The notes beneath the pieces were generated by a model, which searched no databases, had not been told where the DNA came from, and saw nothing but the letters and a program-made list of their open reading frames with translations. The translations under genes and the position numbers were made by a program. Source: Salinicola halophyticus (GTDB lineage Bacteria > Pseudomonadota > Gammaproteobacteria > Pseudomonadales > Halomonadaceae). Taken from it: 53,266 nt of DNA. How positions within the stretch are numbered: position 1 is the stretch's first letter; each line of letters begins with the position of its first letter. Positions 28,145-38,349 of the stretch are shown piece after piece. The DNA lies in contig NZ_PZJN01000018.1 in assembly GCF_003206695.1 (NCBI RefSeq), forward strand, positions 1 through 53,266, written 5' to 3'.

Positions 28145-29515
28145 ATGTCGAGCCACGCTACGCCCACCATCACGGAAATGCAGGTCATCCCGGTCGCGGG
28201 CCGCGATAGCATGCTGCTCAATATTGGGGGCGCGCACTCTCCCTGGTTCACCCGCAACCTGGTCATCCTCAAGGATAGTGCAGGTAATACCGGCGTTGGC
28301 GAGGCGCCGGGCGGCGAGACGATCCAGCAGTCACTCGAACAGGCCCGTTCGCGGGTCGTCGGCCAGCCCATCGGCAAACTGCGTTCGATGGTGGCGTCGC
28401 TGCATTCTGCCGGTCGCGGTGCCGATTTCGAGGATTTCGGCAAGGGATCCTGGACCTTCGAACTGCGAGTCAACGCGGTAGCGGCGCTCGAGGCGGCGCT
28501 GCTCGATCTGTTCGGCAAGTTCCTCGACGTGCCCGTTGCCGAGCTATTAGGCGACGGCAAACAGCGCGACAGCGTCGAGGTGCTGGGTTATCTGTTCTTC
28601 ATCGGCGATGGTCATGCGACGCCGCTCGGCTATCGTCGCGGTACGGATCATCGCGAAACGGGGCGGCACAGTACCGATGGCGTCAGCCACGACTGGTATC
28701 GCCAGCGCGACGAGGCGGCAATGACGCCGCAGCGCATCGTTGAACTCGCCGAGGCGGCCCACGACCGTTATGGCTTCAAGGACTTCAAGTTGAAGGGCGG
28801 CGCACTACCGGGCGAGCAGGAGATCGAGGCGGTTACCGCGCTTCACGAGGCCTTTCCCGAGGCGCGTACGACCATCGACCCCAACGGAGCCTGGTCGCTT
28901 GACGAGGCGGTCCGGCTCTGCAAGAACTTGCACGACGTGATCGCCTACGCAGAAGATCCGTGCGGCGCCGAGCAGGGTTTCTCGGGTCGCGAAATTCTGG
29001 CCGAATTCCGTCACGCCACCGGGTTGCCGGTGGCCACCAACATGGTCGCCACCAACTGGCGCGAAATGGCCCATGCGCTGATGCTGCGCTCTGTCGATAT
29101 CCCGCTGGCCGACCCGCATTTCTGGACGCTCTCGGGCGCGGTGCGGGTCTCTCAGCTGTGCCAGGATCACGGCATGACCTGGGGCTCGCACTCCAACAAC
29201 CATTTCGATATCTCGCTTGCGATGTTCGCTCAGGTCGGCGCCGCCGCCGTCGGTCGCACCACGGCGCTGGATACACACTGGATCTGGCAGGAGGGCGACG
29301 CTCGCCTGACCCGCAATCCGCCGCAGATCGTCGATGGCAAGGTCGCTGTGACGGATGCCCCGGGGCTCGGGATCGAAATCGATATGGAACAGATCGAGCA
29401 GGCCAACGCACTCTATCGCAGTCTGCCGGCTGGCGGCCGCAACGATGCCATGGCCATGCAGTATCTGATCGATGATTGGCAGTTCGATCCCAATCGTCCG
29501 GCGCTGGTTCGTTGA
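28145..29515 (+). CDS. gudD: D-glucarate dehydratase
   Basis: 456 residues, enolase superfamily (mandelate-racemase group), near the E. coli GudD length of 446. The acid/base KxK motif is at 215-217 (DFKLKGG), metal ligands begin at DPNGAW, and the catalytic histidine motif GSHSNNHFD is near residue 347. The enzyme (EC 4.2.1.40) dehydrates D-glucarate, often also L-idarate, to 5-dehydro-4-deoxyglucarate, the substrate of KdgD. In the same orientation as kdgD, 121 nt downstream. Confidence 0.93.
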   Translation: MSSHATPTITEMQVIPVAGRDSMLLNIGGAHSPWFTRNLVILKDSAGNTGVGEAPGGETIQQSLEQARSRVVGQPIGKLRSMVASLHSAGRGADFEDFGKGSWTFELRVNAVAALEAALLDLFGKFLDVPVAELLGDGKQRDSVEVLGYLFFIGDGHATPLGYRRGTDHRETGRHSTDGVSHDWYRQRDEAAMTPQRIVELAEAAHDRYGFKDFKLKGGALPGEQEIEAVTALHEAFPEARTTIDPNGAWSLDEAVRLCKNLHDVIAYAEDPCGAEQGFSGREILAEFRHATGLPVATNMVATNWREMAHALMLRSVDIPLADPHFWTLSGAVRVSQLCQDHGMTWGSHSNNHFDISLAMFAQVGAAAVGRTTALDTHWIWQEGDARLTRNPPQIVDGKVAVTDAPGLGIEIDMEQIEQANALYRSLPAGGRNDAMAMQYLIDDWQFDPNRPALVR

Positions 29516-29586
29516 AACGGGAGTGGCGCATCCCCACCTACTATTTATGGCTCGGCGTGAACCGATCGGATCGAGCGTGATGTCGA

Positions 29587-29651
29587 CGACCGATTTCCTC
29601 GGTCGATTTTTACGCTCGATCTCTACGGTCGATCTCTAAGGTCGATTTTTA
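29587..29651. repeat. 13-bp tandem repeat array upstream of the semialdehyde dehydrogenase gene
   Basis: Five head-to-tail 13-bp units. Units at 29600, 29613, 29626 and 29639 fit CGGTCGATYTYTA (for example CGGTCGATTTTTA, CGGTCGATCTCTA); the one at 29587 is degenerate, and a partial unit follows at 29652. It lies in the 321-bp gap between gudD and the dehydrogenase gene. Confidence 0.85.
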
Positions 29652-29716
29652 CGGTCTACGCTGGGTAAGACATAATCGAGCTGTGCCAGACAACGCTGTG
29701 CATGAGAGCGTTGCCA

Positions 29717-29787
29717 GAAAACGTTTCGCAACAAAAGAAATGTCTCGCAAGACTCGGCCCGGGGCACGTAGAGCGCAATTTGCGCTC
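29717..29787. promoter_or_regulatory. two palindromic sites before the semialdehyde dehydrogenase gene
   Basis: GAAAACGTTTC (29717-29727), extended by GC, resembles LacI-family operators with a central ACGT. GAGCGCAATTTGCGCTC (29771-29787) is an 8-bp-arm palindrome about one base apart, 50 bp before the ATG. Either could be an operator for independent control of this gene. Confidence 0.35.
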
Positions 29788-29836
29788 GGCCGAGGCTGAA
29801 GAAGAATCCGTATCCACCACCACTGCAGGAGGCAAG

Positions 29837-31414
29837 ATGAATCTGACAGGTGAAATGCTGATCGGTCAGCAGACCGCGAAAGGCAGCCGTGACCCGATTC
29901 AGGCAATCAATCCGGCCACCAACGAGCGTCTCGAGCCGGCCTATCCTGGCGGCACCCAGGCAGAAGTCGAGCGTGCCTGCGAACTGGCGTGGAGCGCCTT
30001 CGACAGCTATCGCGAAACCTCGCTCGAGGAGCGTGCCAAGTTCCTGGAGACCATTGCCGACGAGATCGAAGCGATCGGTGATGATCTAATCGAGCGTGCC
30101 GTGGCCGAATCGGGTCTGCCCCAGGGGCGTATCCAGGGCGAGCGTGGCCGGACCTGTGGCCAGCTGCGCCTGTTCGCCAAGACCGTGCGTGCCGGCGAGT
30201 GGCTCGACGTGCGTGTCGACCCGGCGCTGCCGGATCGTCAACCGATGCCGCGGGTCGACCTGCGTCAGCGTCACATCGCGCTGGGTCCGGTCGTCGTCTT
30301 CGGTGCCAGCAACTTCCCGCTGGCGTTCTCCGTGGCCGGCGGCGACACGGCTTCCGCGTTGGCAGCCGGTTGCCCGGTCATCGTCAAGGCACACGGTGCG
30401 CATCCCGGCACCAGCGAACTGGTTGGCCGTGCCATTCAGGCCGCGGTCAAGAAGTGCGACCTGCCGGAAGGCGTGTTCTCGCTGATGTACGGCTCCGGCC
30501 GTGAAGTCGGCACCGCGCTGGTCACCGATCCGCGGGTCAAGGCAGCCGGCTTCACCGGTTCGCGCAGCGGCGGTCTGGCTCTGTGGAAGGCGGCGCAGTC
30601 GCGTCCCGAGCCGATCCCGTTCTATGCCGAGATGAGCTCGATCAACCCGGTTTTCCCGCTGCCGGCGGCACTGAAGGCTCGCGGCGAAGAGATGGGCAAG
30701 GCGTTCGTGGGCTCGCTCAACATGGGTGCCGGACAGTTCTGCACCAACCCGGGCCTGGTCATCGCGATCAAGGGTCCGGAGCTGGATGCCTTCGTCGCCG
30801 CCGCGGGTGAAGCGGTCAAGGGCAGCGCAGGCCAGACCATGCTGACGCCAGGCATCGCGGAGGCGTATCAGCACGGCGTTGACGCGTTGGCGGGTACCGG
30901 CAAGGCGAAGGAAGTCGCTCGCGGTGAGAAGGGCGATGGTTCGAACCAGTGCCAGACCGCGCTGTTCGTGACTTCTGCCAACGATTTCTTGAACGAGAAG
31001 TCGCTGCAGGACGAAGTCTTCGGTGCCACATCGCTGGTGGTCGAATGTGCCGATGCCGCCGAGCTCAAGCAGGTGGCCGAGCATCTCGAAGGTCAGCTGA
31101 CCGCGACGCTGCAGATGGACGATGCCGATCTCGACGCCGCCAAGGCGCTGCTGCCGGTACTCGAGCGCAAGGCGGGCCGCGTGATGGTCAACGGCTGGCC
31201 GACCGGGGTGGAAGTGTGTGATGCGATGGTTCACGGCGGTCCGTTCCCGGCAACCTCCGACTCGCGCACCACCTCCGTGGGTACGGCGGCGATCTTCCGC
31301 TTCCTGCGCCCGGTCTGCTACCAGGATCTGCCGGACGCGCTGCTGCCGGAAGCGATCAAGCAGAGCAATCCGCTGAAACTCAAGCGTCTGGTCGACGGCA
31401 AGCGCGAGGCCTGA
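29837..31414 (+). CDS. 2-oxoglutarate semialdehyde (2,5-dioxovalerate) dehydrogenase
   Basis: 525 residues, aldehyde dehydrogenase superfamily of the 2-oxoglutarate-semialdehyde subgroup. Catalytic Cys302 in [10 protein letters not shown] and general-base Glu265 in [11 protein letters not shown] (this subgroup has AEM-S-NP instead of the usual LELGG). The enzyme (EC 1.2.1.26) oxidises the KdgD product to 2-oxoglutarate with NAD(P)+. The start at 29837 follows AGGAGG; the frame is open further upstream but that part has no ribosome-binding site. The 321-bp gap from gudD with repeats and palindromes suggests its own promoter. Confidence 0.9.
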   Translation: MNLTGEMLIGQQTAKGSRDPIQAINPATNERLEPAYPGGTQAEVERACELAWSAFDSYRETSLEERAKFLETIADEIEAIGDDLIERAVAESGLPQGRIQGERGRTCGQLRLFAKTVRAGEWLDVRVDPALPDRQPMPRVDLRQRHIALGPVVVFGASNFPLAFSVAGGDTASALAAGCPVIVKAHGAHPGTSELVGRAIQAAVKKCDLPEGVFSLMYGSGREVGTALVTDPRVKAAGFTGSRSGGLALWKAAQSRPEPIPFYAEMSSINPVFPLPAALKARGEEMGKAFVGSLNMGAGQFCTNPGLVIAIKGPELDAFVAAAGEAVKGSAGQTMLTPGIAEAYQHGVDALAGTGKAKEVARGEKGDGSNQCQTALFVTSANDFLNEKSLQDEVFGATSLVVECADAAELKQVAEHLEGQLTATLQMDDADLDAAKALLPVLERKAGRVMVNGWPTGVEVCDAMVHGGPFPATSDSRTTSVGTAAIFRFLRPVCYQDLPDALLPEAIKQSNPLKLKRLVDGKREA

Positions 31415-31428
31415 TCCGCCTGCGATTT

Positions 31429-31504
31429 CAAGGCCGCCGCTCGGCGGTCTTGAATCTCGAAGAGATCCACGACCCCTGCTTTCGAGCGGGGGTCGTTGCG
31501 TTTT
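31429..31504 (+). terminator. double hairpin terminator after the glucarate cluster
   Basis: First hairpin: CAAGGCCGCC and GGCGGTCTTG with a GCTC loop (31429-31452, one G-U pair). Second: ACGACCCC-TGCT and AGCG-GGGGTCGT around a TTCG tetraloop (31469-31496, one mismatch), followed by TGCGTTTT. The second is a good intrinsic terminator insulating pnp. Confidence 0.8.
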
Positions 31505-31633
31505 GGGCTGCGGTTTTCGTCGATGGAGAGGATGGGACCAAGGTCGTTGATCGGTAGCCCTGTCCGCGACGAACGCCTAGAATAAGCGCCGAGTCAAAAC
31601 GACCCAATGAATTCGACAAGTAAAGGAAAGCCC

Positions 31634-33763
31634 GTGAACCCGGTTCAGACCACATTCCAGTACGGTTCGAGTACCGTCACGCTAGAAACTGGCCGTATCG
31701 CCCGTCAGGCCACCGGTGCCGTGCTGGTCACCATGGACGACACCGTCGTTCTGTGTACCGTCGTTGGCCGCAAGACGCTCAAGCCCGGCCAGGATTTCTT
31801 CCCGCTCTCCGTGCATTATCAGGAGAAGACCTATGCCGTGGGCAAGATCCCCGGCGGCTTCTTCAAGCGCGAAGGGCGCCCGACCGAGAAAGAGACGCTG
31901 ACCTCGCGTCTGATCGATCGGCCGATTCGTCCGCTGTTCCCGAAAGGCTTCATGAACGAAGTCCAGGTCATCTGTAACGTGCTGTCCGCCGATCGCAATC
32001 AGGATCCCGACATCGCCGCGATGATCGGCACGTCCGCGGCACTGGCGATCTCCGGTCTGCCGTTCAGTGGCCCGATCGGCGCGGCGCGTGTGGGCTTTAC
32101 CGAGTCACGCGGCTACTTCCTCAACCCGACCGTCGAAGAACTCGCCACGTCGGAGCTCAACATGGTCGTGGCCGGTACCGACAAGGCAGTGCTGATGGTC
32201 GAGTCCGAAGCCAAGGAGCTGACCGAAGACGAGATGCTGGGCGGCGTGCTGTTCGCGCACCAGGAGATGCAGGTCGCGGTCGATGCGATCAAGTCGCTGG
32301 TCAGCGAAGCGGGCAAGCCGAAGTGGGACTGGCAGCCGGCCGCCGACAACGTCGAGCTCAAGCAAGCCATGGCGGCGTCTTTCGGAACCGCCGTGGGTGA
32401 AGCCTATCGCATCACCGACAAGATGGCGCGTCAGGACGCGCTGGCCGAAATCCGCACCAAGGCTATCGAGCAGTTGGCCAGCGGTGACGCGGCGCAGTTC
32501 AGTGTCGACGAAGTCTCCGGTGCGCTGGCGGGTCTCGAGAAGAAGACCGTGCGCAGCCGTGTCGTCGCTGGCGAGCCGCGTATCGACGGCCGCGATCACA
32601 AGACCGTGCGGCCGCTCGACATCAAGGTCGGCGTGCTGCCGCGCACCCATGGTTCGGCGCTGTTCACCCGTGGCGAGACGCAGGCGATGGTCATCGCCAC
32701 GCTGGGTACGCTGCGCGACGCCCAGCTGATCGAATCGCTGGAAGGTGAGCGCAAGGATCGCTTCCTGATGCACTACAACTTCCCGCCGTACAGCGTGGGC
32801 GAGGCCGGCTTCATGGGCGGACCCAAGCGTCGCGAGATCGGTCACGGCCGTCTGGCGCGTCGCGGCATCCAGGCGATGCTGCCCAACGATGACGACTTTC
32901 CCTACACCATCCGTGTCGTCTCCGAGATCACCGAATCCAACGGTTCCAGCTCGATGGCGTCCGTGTGCGGCGCGTCACTCGCGCTGATGGACGCCGGCGT
33001 GCCGATCAAGGCGCCGGTAGCGGGTATCGCCATGGGTCTGGTCAAGGACGACGATGGTTTCGCCGTGCTGACCGATATCCTGGGTGACGAAGATCACCTC
33101 GGCGACATGGACTTCAAGGTGGCGGGTTCCGTCAACGGCGTGACCGCGCTACAGATGGACATCAAGATCGAAGGCATCAACGAAGAGATCATGGAGACCG
33201 CGCTGCAGCAGGCACATCAGGCGCGCATCGATATCCTCGATCAGATGAACGTGGTGATTGCCGAGAGCCGTAACGAAGTCTCCGACTACGCGCCGGCGAT
33301 GCAGACGATCAAGATCTCGCCGGACAAGATCCGCGATGTCATCGGCAAGGGTGGCGCGACCATTCGCGGCATCTGCGAGGAGACCGGCGCCTCGATCGAT
33401 ATCGATGACGACGGCACCGTGCGCATCTACGCCGAAGACCGCTCCGCGGCCAAGCGCGCCATCGACACCGTGCTCGGCATCACCGCCGAAGCGGAGATCG
33501 GCAAGCTCTATCGCGGCAAGGTCGTGCGTCTCGCCGACTTCGGCGCCTTCGTCAACTTCATGCCGGGTACCGACGGTCTCGTGCACATCTCCCAGATCGT
33601 GCCGGAGCGCGTCAACGACGTGAAAGACTTCCTGAGCGAAGGTCAGGAAGTGACGGTCAAGGTGCTGGATATCGACAACCGCAATCGCGTGAAGCTGTCG
33701 ATCAAGGAGATCACTCCGGAAGAGAAAGCCGCTTTCGAAGCGACGCTCGTCACCGAAGAGTGA
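31634..33763 (+). CDS. pnp: polyribonucleotide nucleotidyltransferase (PNPase)
   Basis: 709 residues: two RNase PH domains (about 5-215 and 310-540) around an alpha-helical linker, a KH domain (about 550-610, VIGKGGATI) and an S1 domain (about 620-690, [13 protein letters not shown]). A 3'-5' phosphorolytic exoribonuclease of the RNA degradosome. The GTG at 31634 follows AAAGGA and gives the usual short N-terminus; the ATG at 31607 has no such site. In most gammaproteobacteria rpsO lies directly before pnp; here the dehydrogenase gene does, so pnp must have its own promoter in 31505-31633. Confidence 0.97.
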   Translation: MNPVQTTFQYGSSTVTLETGRIARQATGAVLVTMDDTVVLCTVVGRKTLKPGQDFFPLSVHYQEKTYAVGKIPGGFFKREGRPTEKETLTSRLIDRPIRPLFPKGFMNEVQVICNVLSADRNQDPDIAAMIGTSAALAISGLPFSGPIGAARVGFTESRGYFLNPTVEELATSELNMVVAGTDKAVLMVESEAKELTEDEMLGGVLFAHQEMQVAVDAIKSLVSEAGKPKWDWQPAADNVELKQAMAASFGTAVGEAYRITDKMARQDALAEIRTKAIEQLASGDAAQFSVDEVSGALAGLEKKTVRSRVVAGEPRIDGRDHKTVRPLDIKVGVLPRTHGSALFTRGETQAMVIATLGTLRDAQLIESLEGERKDRFLMHYNFPPYSVGEAGFMGGPKRREIGHGRLARRGIQAMLPNDDDFPYTIRVVSEITESNGSSSMASVCGASLALMDAGVPIKAPVAGIAMGLVKDDDGFAVLTDILGDEDHLGDMDFKVAGSVNGVTALQMDIKIEGINEEIMETALQQAHQARIDILDQMNVVIAESRNEVSDYAPAMQTIKISPDKIRDVIGKGGATIRGICEETGASIDIDDDGTVRIYAEDRSAAKRAIDTVLGITAEAEIGKLYRGKVVRLADFGAFVNFMPGTDGLVHISQIVPERVNDVKDFLSEGQEVTVKVLDIDNRNRVKLSIKEITPEEKAAFEATLVTEE

Positions 33764-33796
33764 TTTTCTGGCGGTAACCGCCAGCGCTCCATCAAT

Positions 33797-33829
33797 AACG
33801 CCCGGCCTGCATCACGCAGGCCGGGCGTT
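33797..33829 (+). terminator. intrinsic terminator of pnp
   Basis: A perfect 14-bp stem (AACGCCCGGCCTGC and complement) and ATCAC loop followed by TTTTCTT. It is close to bidirectional and may also end the converging acyltransferase transcript. A smaller hairpin (CTGGCGG-TAA-CCGCCAG) precedes it. Confidence 0.92.
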
Positions 33830-33856
33830 TTCTTATGGGCGTTTTTATGAATTAGC

Positions 33857-34882
33857 TCACGCCGCGGCAGTTCGTGGGCGTGGCGCCGGTAGATGCCGCT
33901 TGAGCCGACGCGAGAATTTTTTCTCCACGAATTCGAAGCTCAGCCAGGAGCAGAGCGCGATAATCGGCAGACAGATCGCCAGCGCCAGGTACGGGCTGAG
34001 GCCGAACTGCTCGGTCAGGACGTAGTTGCCCGACCACAGCACGATCACGTGCAGCAGGTAGGTGGAGTAGGACCAGTCCCCCATCGCCTTGACGACACGG
34101 TTATCGCCGATGCGCGATTCCAGGCCGATGAAGGCGATCACCAGCAGCGCGCTGGGCAAGCCCCAGGCAAAGAAGCGCGTGGCGCCTGAAGGGTCGTTGA
34201 AGCAGAGAATCGTCGCGAGGCTGGCCAGTGCCAGGCCGATCGGCCACCAGCGGCCGCCGGGGATCCCGTAACGGCCATGGACGACGGCGATCCCCATCCC
34301 CAAAAGGAACTGGAAAATGATCGGATCCGTGTAGAAATTGCTGAGGAAGGGCTGGTGGGCGAAGAGCGTATTGATCACCACGATGGCCACTACCACCGCC
34401 CATAGCCGCCACTCGCGCTTGAGCACCAGCGAGGCGGCGAAGACGACGTAGAACAGCATCTCGAAATTGAGCGTCCAGCCTACCGGCAGGATCGGGTAGT
34501 AGCCGTAACCGGCCGGGTTCTCCGTGGGGATGAAGAACAGCGACAGAACCAGCTGCTTCAGGCCCATGCCGTACTCGGGCATGACATCGCTGGCGAAATA
34601 GATGACCAGCGCGGTGATGGCGGTATAGAGCCAGTAGGCGGGAACGATCCGGACGACGCGATGCAACAGGAACTGCGGCATCGTCAGCTTTTTGCCGCGG
34701 CTCGAGACAGTGATCACGAAGCCGCTGATGACGAAGAAGATATCCACACCCACTTGCCCGCGGGTGGAGAACAGATACTCGACCCAGTTATTGGCATCGA
34801 AGCTGAAAAACACCTGCATGAAATGGTGAAAAACGACGATCCATGCCGCCAGGGCTCTCAGTGCCTGTACGGATACCAACAT
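33857..34882 (-). CDS. acyltransferase-3 family integral membrane protein
   Basis: 341 residues with about ten membrane segments. Family motifs are LRALAAWIVVFHHF near residue 8 (catalytic histidine) and the GVDIFFVISGFVI block near residue 45; C-terminal FVEKKFSRRLKR is basic and cytosolic. Such proteins O-acetylate or otherwise acylate surface polysaccharides, peptidoglycan or lipids. GGAAGG precedes the start. No polysaccharide genes adjoin, so the acceptor is unknown. Confidence 0.9.
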   Translation of the reverse strand: MLVSVQALRALAAWIVVFHHFMQVFFSFDANNWVEYLFSTRGQVGVDIFFVISGFVITVSSRGKKLTMPQFLLHRVVRIVPAYWLYTAITALVIYFASDVMPEYGMGLKQLVLSLFFIPTENPAGYGYYPILPVGWTLNFEMLFYVVFAASLVLKREWRLWAVVVAIVVINTLFAHQPFLSNFYTDPIIFQFLLGMGIAVVHGRYGIPGGRWWPIGLALASLATILCFNDPSGATRFFAWGLPSALLVIAFIGLESRIGDNRVVKAMGDWSYSTYLLHVIVLWSGNYVLTEQFGLSPYLALAICLPIIALCSWLSFEFVEKKFSRRLKRHLPAPRPRTAAA

Positions 34883-35022
34883 TGCTGCCTTCCCTAGCGT
34901 GAACGAACGATGAGTCCACTCAGAAGGTCAGCGGCGGAAAAAGTTCTCCATCTGGACGAAAAATTACAAAACGCTGTTCGTGATGGGACCAATGGCCGTT
35001 CCACCATGAATCAAACCGGGTT

Positions 35023-35979
35023 TCAGACCTTACGCAACGCGACCTGCTCGACCAGATGATCGCGGCCCTTGCGCAGGATCAGATCGGCGCGGGGGCGAGT
35101 CGGCAGAATGTTCTCGCGCAGATTGCGCCGGTTGATGTCTCGCCACAGTCCTTCGGCTATCTCCACCGCTTCCGTCTCCCCGATCTGGGCGTAACGATGG
35201 AAGAACGAATCCAAGTCCTGGAAAGCGGTCTGTCGCAGCAGCTTGAAGCGCTCCAGATACCAGTCGTGGATATGGTTCTCCTCGGCATCGATGTAGATCG
35301 AAAAGTCGAAGAAGTCCGATACGAACGGCACCATCTTGCCGTCTTCCGGCAGGTCGCGGACCTGAAGCACGTTGATGCCCTCGACGATCAGGATGTCGGG
35401 GCAGTCGACGGTCTGATAGTCGTGCTCGCGCACATCGTAGGTCAGGTGCGAGTAGAGCGGCGCCTGCACGTTGCGAGCGCCGGCCTTGATCCAGGACAGG
35501 AAGCGCAGCAGGGCGCCGATATCGTAGCTCTCCGGAAAGCCCTTGCGGGCCATCAGATCCTTGTCGCGCAGCACGGCATTGGGATAGAGAAAGCCATCGG
35601 TCGTGACCAGATCGACCTTGGGACTCGACGGCCAGCGCGCCAGCAACTCCTTGAGAATACGCGAAGTCGTCGATTTGCCCACCGCGACGGAACCGGCGAT
35701 GCCGATGATGAAGGGCGTCTTCTGGGTATCGTCGATATCCAGGAAGCGCTTGCGCTGGGCGTAGAGCCGTTGACTCGCTTCGACGTAGGAAGAGAGCAGC
35801 CGGGACAAGGACAGGTAGATCCGCCGCACTTCGCCCAGATCGATCGGATCGTTGAGCGAACGCAGCCGTCGAAGCTCTTCGGCGGAGAGCGTCTGCGGCG
35901 TGTCGGCTCGAAATGCGGCCCACTGCTCGGCCGTGTAGAACTGATACGGAGAGAACGGGTCCGGTCTCAATTGATTCAT
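35023..35979 (-). CDS. coaA: type I pantothenate kinase
   Basis: 318 residues (E. coli CoaA: 316). P-loop GSVAVGKST at 96-104 and downstream [13 protein letters not shown] and [12 protein letters not shown] blocks are diagnostic. Catalyses ATP-dependent phosphorylation of pantothenate, the first committed step of CoA synthesis (EC 2.7.1.33), and is feedback-inhibited by CoA in enterics. The start at 35979 gives [15 protein letters not shown]. It follows panB-panC and a GNAT gene on the same strand, so pantothenate synthesis and activation may be co-transcribed. Confidence 0.95.
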   Translation of the reverse strand: MNQLRPDPFSPYQFYTAEQWAAFRADTPQTLSAEELRRLRSLNDPIDLGEVRRIYLSLSRLLSSYVEASQRLYAQRKRFLDIDDTQKTPFIIGIAGSVAVGKSTTSRILKELLARWPSSPKVDLVTTDGFLYPNAVLRDKDLMARKGFPESYDIGALLRFLSWIKAGARNVQAPLYSHLTYDVREHDYQTVDCPDILIVEGINVLQVRDLPEDGKMVPFVSDFFDFSIYIDAEENHIHDWYLERFKLLRQTAFQDLDSFFHRYAQIGETEAVEIAEGLWRDINRRNLRENILPTRPRADLILRKGRDHLVEQVALRKV

Positions 35980-36030
35980 CGGGTCTCTTTCGCTGACGAG
36001 CTGGCGGCGGGGTCGAAAGGCCGCCAAGGG

Positions 36031-36519
36031 CTATGGATCTATATTGTCGACATCGTGGATAAATTGTCGCAGCTGCATGGGCTGAATGCCACGGGTGTCG
36101 ATCGGGCCATGGGTGACGAAACCCAGCCGGCGATAGAGATCGATCGCGGCGAGATTGTCGACGAAGACGTTGAGCGTCACCGTGTCAGCGCCACGTTGAT
36201 GCGCTTCAGCAATGAGATGCTGGCATAGGCGCTCGCCCAGACCCTGGCGACGGTGGTCGGGCGATACGATGATTCGAGCCAGATGCGCGCGTCTTTCGCC
36301 CTTGTCCACGAGTTGGCCGAACGCGATTGGGGCATCGTTGGCGACGAGACAGAACGAGGCGTTCTCGCTGGCGTCGATCTCCTGCCACAGCGTCTTGCCG
36401 TCGGTGGGCCAGGTGAGCCCCGGTCCGGCCCAGCGCTCGAGCGCCTTTGGCGTCTCGATCCAGTGAACGATAGCGGCGACATCGGCAGGGCGAGCCGGAC
36501 GCCAGCGACTGTCAGGCAT
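36031..36519 (-). CDS. GNAT-family N-acetyltransferase
   Basis: 162 residues, single GNAT domain. The acetyl-CoA pyrophosphate-binding motif is HRRQGLGERL at about 89-98, followed by TLNVFVDNLAAIDLYRRLGF. Acceptor unknown. It lies eight bases after panC and 51 nt before coaA, inside a pantothenate/CoA gene run. PanZ/PanM, the PanD maturation factor of enterics, is also a GNAT-fold protein but is shorter (about 127 residues) and I see no specific similarity, so this is only a contextual possibility. Confidence 0.85.
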   Translation of the reverse strand: MPDSRWRPARPADVAAIVHWIETPKALERWAGPGLTWPTDGKTLWQEIDASENASFCLVANDAPIAFGQLVDKGERRAHLARIIVSPDHRRQGLGERLCQHLIAEAHQRGADTVTLNVFVDNLAAIDLYRRLGFVTHGPIDTRGIQPMQLRQFIHDVDNIDP

Positions 36520-36527
36520 GTCGAAGG

Positions 36528-37403
36528 TCAGCCATGTCGACGATCGGCTCCGGTTGACGGAAGCGCGACAGCAACGTTATCGATCAGCCGTGTCGAGCCG
36601 AGATAGACGGCAGCCAGCAGCTGGGCCTGGGTATCCCGACCGGGTTCGAAAGGCGAGAGATCCTGGCCACGCAGTTCGAGGTAGTCGAGTCGGAAGCCGG
36701 CTTCCTGCAAGGCTTGCGAGGCATCGCGCAGGGCCGCGCCAGCCGGTTGGCCGCGTGTCAGGGCATCCCGACAGTGCGTCAGCGTTTGCTGCAGGACCGG
36801 GGCGAGCGCTCGTTGCTCCGGCGTGAGATAGCCGTTGCGCGAGGAGAGTGCCAGGCCGTCCGCGGCGCGCACGATCGGCACGCCGACGATCTCGATGGAG
36901 AAGTGCAGGTCGGCGACCAGCTTGCGAATCACGGCCAGCTGCTGGAAGTCCTTCTCGCCGAAACAGGCGATGTCCGGCTGGACCAGATGGAACAGCAGGG
37001 AAACCACCGTGGCGACGCCGTCGAAGTGGCCGATACGGCTGCCGCCACAGAGCCCCTCGGAAACGTCCGGCACGTGAACCTGGGTCTGTGTTGCCAGCCC
37101 ACGGGGATAGAGCGTCTCGACGCCGGGGGCGAACAGCAGATCGCAGCCGTGCGCCGTCAGCTGGTCGCGGTCGCTTTCCAGGGTACGCGGATACTGGTCG
37201 AAGTCCTCGCCGGCGCCGAACTGCAGCGGGTTGACGAACAGCGTCGCCACGACCACGTCGGCCAACTGCCGTGCTCGATCGACCAGAGCCAGATGACCTT
37301 CGTGCAGATTGCCCATGGTCGGCACCAGCGCGATGCGCCGGCCGGCCATCCGGTGCTCACGCAGGGTTTCACGCAGCGGCGCGATCTCGTGGAGCGTCTG
37401 CAT
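36528..37403 (-). CDS. panC: pantothenate synthetase (pantoate-beta-alanine ligase)
   Basis: 291 residues. Nucleotidylyl-transferase motifs PTMGNLHEGH (27-37) and SSRNGYLTPEQR (around 190) are clear. Joins pantoate and beta-alanine using ATP (EC 6.3.2.1) in the cytoplasm. Its ATG overlaps the panB stop by one base (TGATG), so translation is coupled. panD, often the next gene in Pseudomonas, is not present in the window. Confidence 0.96.
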   Translation of the reverse strand: MQTLHEIAPLRETLREHRMAGRRIALVPTMGNLHEGHLALVDRARQLADVVVATLFVNPLQFGAGEDFDQYPRTLESDRDQLTAHGCDLLFAPGVETLYPRGLATQTQVHVPDVSEGLCGGSRIGHFDGVATVVSLLFHLVQPDIACFGEKDFQQLAVIRKLVADLHFSIEIVGVPIVRAADGLALSSRNGYLTPEQRALAPVLQQTLTHCRDALTRGQPAGAALRDASQALQEAGFRLDYLELRGQDLSPFEPGRDTQAQLLAAVYLGSTRLIDNVAVALPSTGADRRHG

Positions 37404-38194
37404 CAGAAACAGTGCTCCTCGGCCGGGAAGCGGCGCGATTTGACCGCTTCGTCATAGGCTCTGAATGCGGCCTCGATGCTTTCCTGACCGCTCAGGAAAT
37501 TCTGCACGAAGCGCGGTACGTAGCCGCTGTTCAGCCCTAGCGTGTCGTGCATGACCAGAATCTGTCCGTCCACGTCCGGCCCGGCGCCGATACCGATGAC
37601 AGGCGCATCGACGGCCTCACGCACGGCTCGACCGACCGCTCGGGGTACGCACTCGAGCAGGATGACGGACGCGCCGGCCTCGACCAGCTGCCGGGCGTCA
37701 TCGATTATCTGTCGGGCATCGTCGTCCGCCTTGCCCTGGACCTTGAAGCCGCCCAGCTGATGGACACTCTGCGGGGTCAGGCCGAGGTGGGCACAGACCG
37801 GCACGCCACGAAGCGACAGTTCGCGGATGCCGTCGGCCATCCATGCCTCGCCTTCGATCTTGATCAGCTCGGCGCCGGCACGCATCAATTCGCCGGCGTC
37901 GCGCAGCATCTGACCAATATCGGCGTTGCTCATGAATGGCAGATCGACCATCAGCAGGCTTCGCTGCTTGCCGCGCGCCACGCAGGCGGTGTGATAACGG
38001 ATGTCTTCCAGGGTAACCGGCAGGGTGCTGGCATGACCCTGAAGTACCATGCCCAGCGAATCGCCGACGAGTAGCACGTCGATACCGGCCGCGTCGGCGC
38101 AACGCGCCAGGGTGGCGTCATAGGCCGTCAGGCAGCTGAAAGCCTCTCCGCGCGCCTTGCAGTCGCGTAGCGTATTGAGGGTGACGCGCTTCAT
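37403..38194 (-). CDS. panB: 3-methyl-2-oxobutanoate hydroxymethyltransferase
   Basis: 263 residues, phosphoenolpyruvate-mutase-like TIM barrel. VGDSLGMVLQGHASTLPVT (about 43-61) is the PanB signature; GIGAGPDVDGQILVMHD is also diagnostic. Transfers a hydroxymethyl group from methylene-tetrahydrofolate to 2-oxoisovalerate (EC 2.1.2.11). The start at 38194 follows GGGAGAG; the frame continues 5' but without support. It is separated from folK by about 240 bp containing a tandem repeat, unlike the tight folK-panB spacing seen in Pseudomonas. Confidence 0.96.
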   Translation of the reverse strand: MKRVTLNTLRDCKARGEAFSCLTAYDATLARCADAAGIDVLLVGDSLGMVLQGHASTLPVTLEDIRYHTACVARGKQRSLLMVDLPFMSNADIGQMLRDAGELMRAGAELIKIEGEAWMADGIRELSLRGVPVCAHLGLTPQSVHQLGGFKVQGKADDDARQIIDDARQLVEAGASVILLECVPRAVGRAVREAVDAPVIGIGAGPDVDGQILVMHDTLGLNSGYVPRFVQNFLSGQESIEAAFRAYDEAVKSRRFPAEEHCF

Positions 38195-38349
38195 GCTCTC
38201 TCTCCCAAGAACAGCGAGCCTCGCTCGCAGACGCCGACGATGGACCCGACGCGGCAGGGCGACGGACGCCGGTTTGTCGCCCCCGAAGAGACGATGCGGA
38301 GCAGAGTGTAATGGGTTGTCGACAAGACGCAACTCGACGTTGGCGGCAT

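Noticed and set aside
29587-29651. CRISPR-like array
   Set aside because: The units are contiguous 13-mers without spacers and there are no cas genes; it is a simple tandem repeat.
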